Source: an uncultured Porphyromonas sp.
GTDB taxonomy: Bacteria > Bacteroidota > Bacteroidia > Bacteroidales > Porphyromonadaceae
Direction of reading: 5' to 3'
DNA: 6,444 nucleotides
NCBI GenBank assembly: GCA_945875135.1
Contig: CAMCJO010000132.1
Coordinates: 1-6,444 of the forward strand
Of the stretch, positions 5,906 to 6,444 are shown in pieces. The stretch's first letter is position 1; every line of letters starts with the position of its first letter. A program made the translations under genes and the position numbers. The notes beneath the pieces are model-generated. The model was not told the DNA's origin, did not search any database, and saw only the letters and a list, made by a program, of their open reading frames with translations.

Positions 5906-6385
5906 TTACTGGTTATCGGTTTTGACGCCTATCTTGCCGAGGAGCCCCTCGATGTGGTCCATGGGGAGGTCACCGAGGCTCTTGTAGGGTAGATCGTTGA
6001 GTGGTACGAAGAGTACCATCGGGATGCTCTGGACACCAAAGAGTGCCGCCAGCTGCGGGTTTTCGTCCACATTGACCTTGTAGACAACGAGCTGGTCAGC
6101 GTAGCGGTCGGCCACCTTCTGTAGCTTGGGAGCCAGCTGACGACAAGGACGGCACCAATCGGCGTAAAAGTCGATGATGGCGGGCTTGTCACCTTTGTAT
6201 ACGAAGGTGTCGGGATGCGCCTCAAAGTCGTAGATGTGCTCGCGCATATAGTTAGCATTGATGTGCAGTATCTCGGCTTTGGCGTTCTCTTGCTGCTTCT
6301 TGCTCTGGGCTGTGCAAGCTACACTGAGCGTGAGTAGCGTAGCCATGAGTAGGAGAGGCTTCTGTATGAATTGTATTGGTTTCAT
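5906..6385 (-). CDS. Exported thioredoxin-fold protein (lipoprotein or periplasmic)
   Basis: This 159-residue thiol-disulfide oxidoreductase is probably exported to the periplasm. Residues 1-26 form a signal peptide with a basic start and a hydrophobic run. It can be read as a lipobox, L-S-V-A-C with Cys24 as the lipidated residue, or as a signal peptidase I site before Gln27. Residues about 45-155 are a thioredoxin domain: IDFYADWCRPC (71-81) holds the active-site Cys78 and Cys81 and the buried Asp72, and Ile121-Pro122 is the cis-proline loop. The active site is CRPC rather than the CGPC of classical thioredoxin. It resembles the exported Bacteroides thioredoxins (TrxP type) as I recall them. 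The start is supported by the signal peptide that follows it and by a promoter just upstream. Tpx follows after 39 bases, which suggests co-transcription. Family and export are secure; lipidation and the redox partner are inference. Confidence 0.92.
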   Translation of the reverse strand: MKPIQFIQKPLLLMATLLTLSVACTAQSKKQQENAKAEILHINANYMREHIYDFEAHPDTFVYKGDKPAIIDFYADWCRPCRQLAPKLQKVADRYADQLVVYKVNVDENPQLAALFGVQSIPMVLFVPLNDLPYKSLGDLPMDHIEGLLGKIGVKTDNQ

Positions 6386-6410
6386 CTGTTATACTCGTTA
6401 AAATCGACCT

Positions 6411-6442
6411 CTAAGATAGAGAAAAGTCCCGACATCACCAAA
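6411..6442 (-). promoter_or_regulatory. Bacteroidetes-type -33/-7 promoter of the thioredoxin-tpx unit
   Basis: Read on the minus strand, TTTG (6439-6442) is followed after 20 bases by TATCTTAG (6411-6418). Bacteroidetes promoters of the major sigma factor have TTTG near -33 and TAnnTTTG near -7 at about this spacing, so the -7 box matches at all fixed positions but one. Transcription would start roughly 20 bases before the thioredoxin ATG. A 5-base inverted repeat, CTCTA/TAGAG (6409-6413 and 6417-6421), overlies the -7 box. The assignment rests on consensus only; the -33 box lies at the window edge and nothing further upstream can be seen. Confidence 0.5.
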
Positions 6443-6444
6443 AG

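Noticed and set aside
5929..6258. 109-codon minus-strand open frame in another phase
   Set aside because: It overlaps the thioredoxin gene, whose frame has CRPC and the cis-Pro; the alternative frame is Ser/Thr/Arg-rich low-complexity sequence typical of a shadow frame.

Overview
This window looks like chromosomal DNA from a Bacteroidetes bacterium, most probably Porphyromonas or a close relative. The genus is inferred; no marker gene is present. The evidence is type IX secretion (T9SS) sorting domains on two proteins, a Fibrobacter-succinogenes-type paralogous domain, a -33/-7 promoter of the Bacteroidetes type, A/T-rich start regions without Shine-Dalgarno sequences, and signal peptides followed by Gln. 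No mobile element, CRISPR array, tRNA or rRNA was seen.

All four genes lie on the minus strand, so transcription runs from high to low coordinates. First comes a thiol-redox pair: an exported thioredoxin (5906-6385) behind a recognisable promoter (6411-6442), then, 39 bases on, a Tpx-type thiol peroxidase (5342-5866). The 138-base gap after tpx holds two stem-loops. The second ends in an eight-T run and is a good intrinsic terminator.

The T-run ends only 25 bases before the next start codon, and no promoter of the usual type is visible there. The next two genes form a second unit, separated from each other by 32 bases. One encodes an 873-residue secreted protein with a FISUMP domain, thirteen leucine-rich repeats in exact 21-residue register and a C-terminal sorting domain (2582-5203). 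The other encodes a 768-residue secreted protein made of two-component-regulator propeller repeats with a T9SS sorting domain and no kinase (243-2549). Both should be moved across the outer membrane by T9SS and anchored at, or released from, the cell surface. Their ligands cannot be read from the sequence.

Bases 1-242 contain no supportable gene. They carry three successive inverted repeats downstream of the propeller gene; the middle one (153-189) is the best terminator candidate. The window is mostly ordinary genome. The parts most worth a second look are the terminator/alternative-stem arrangement before the LRR gene, the Cys-rich insertion in Tpx, and the kinase-free propeller protein.
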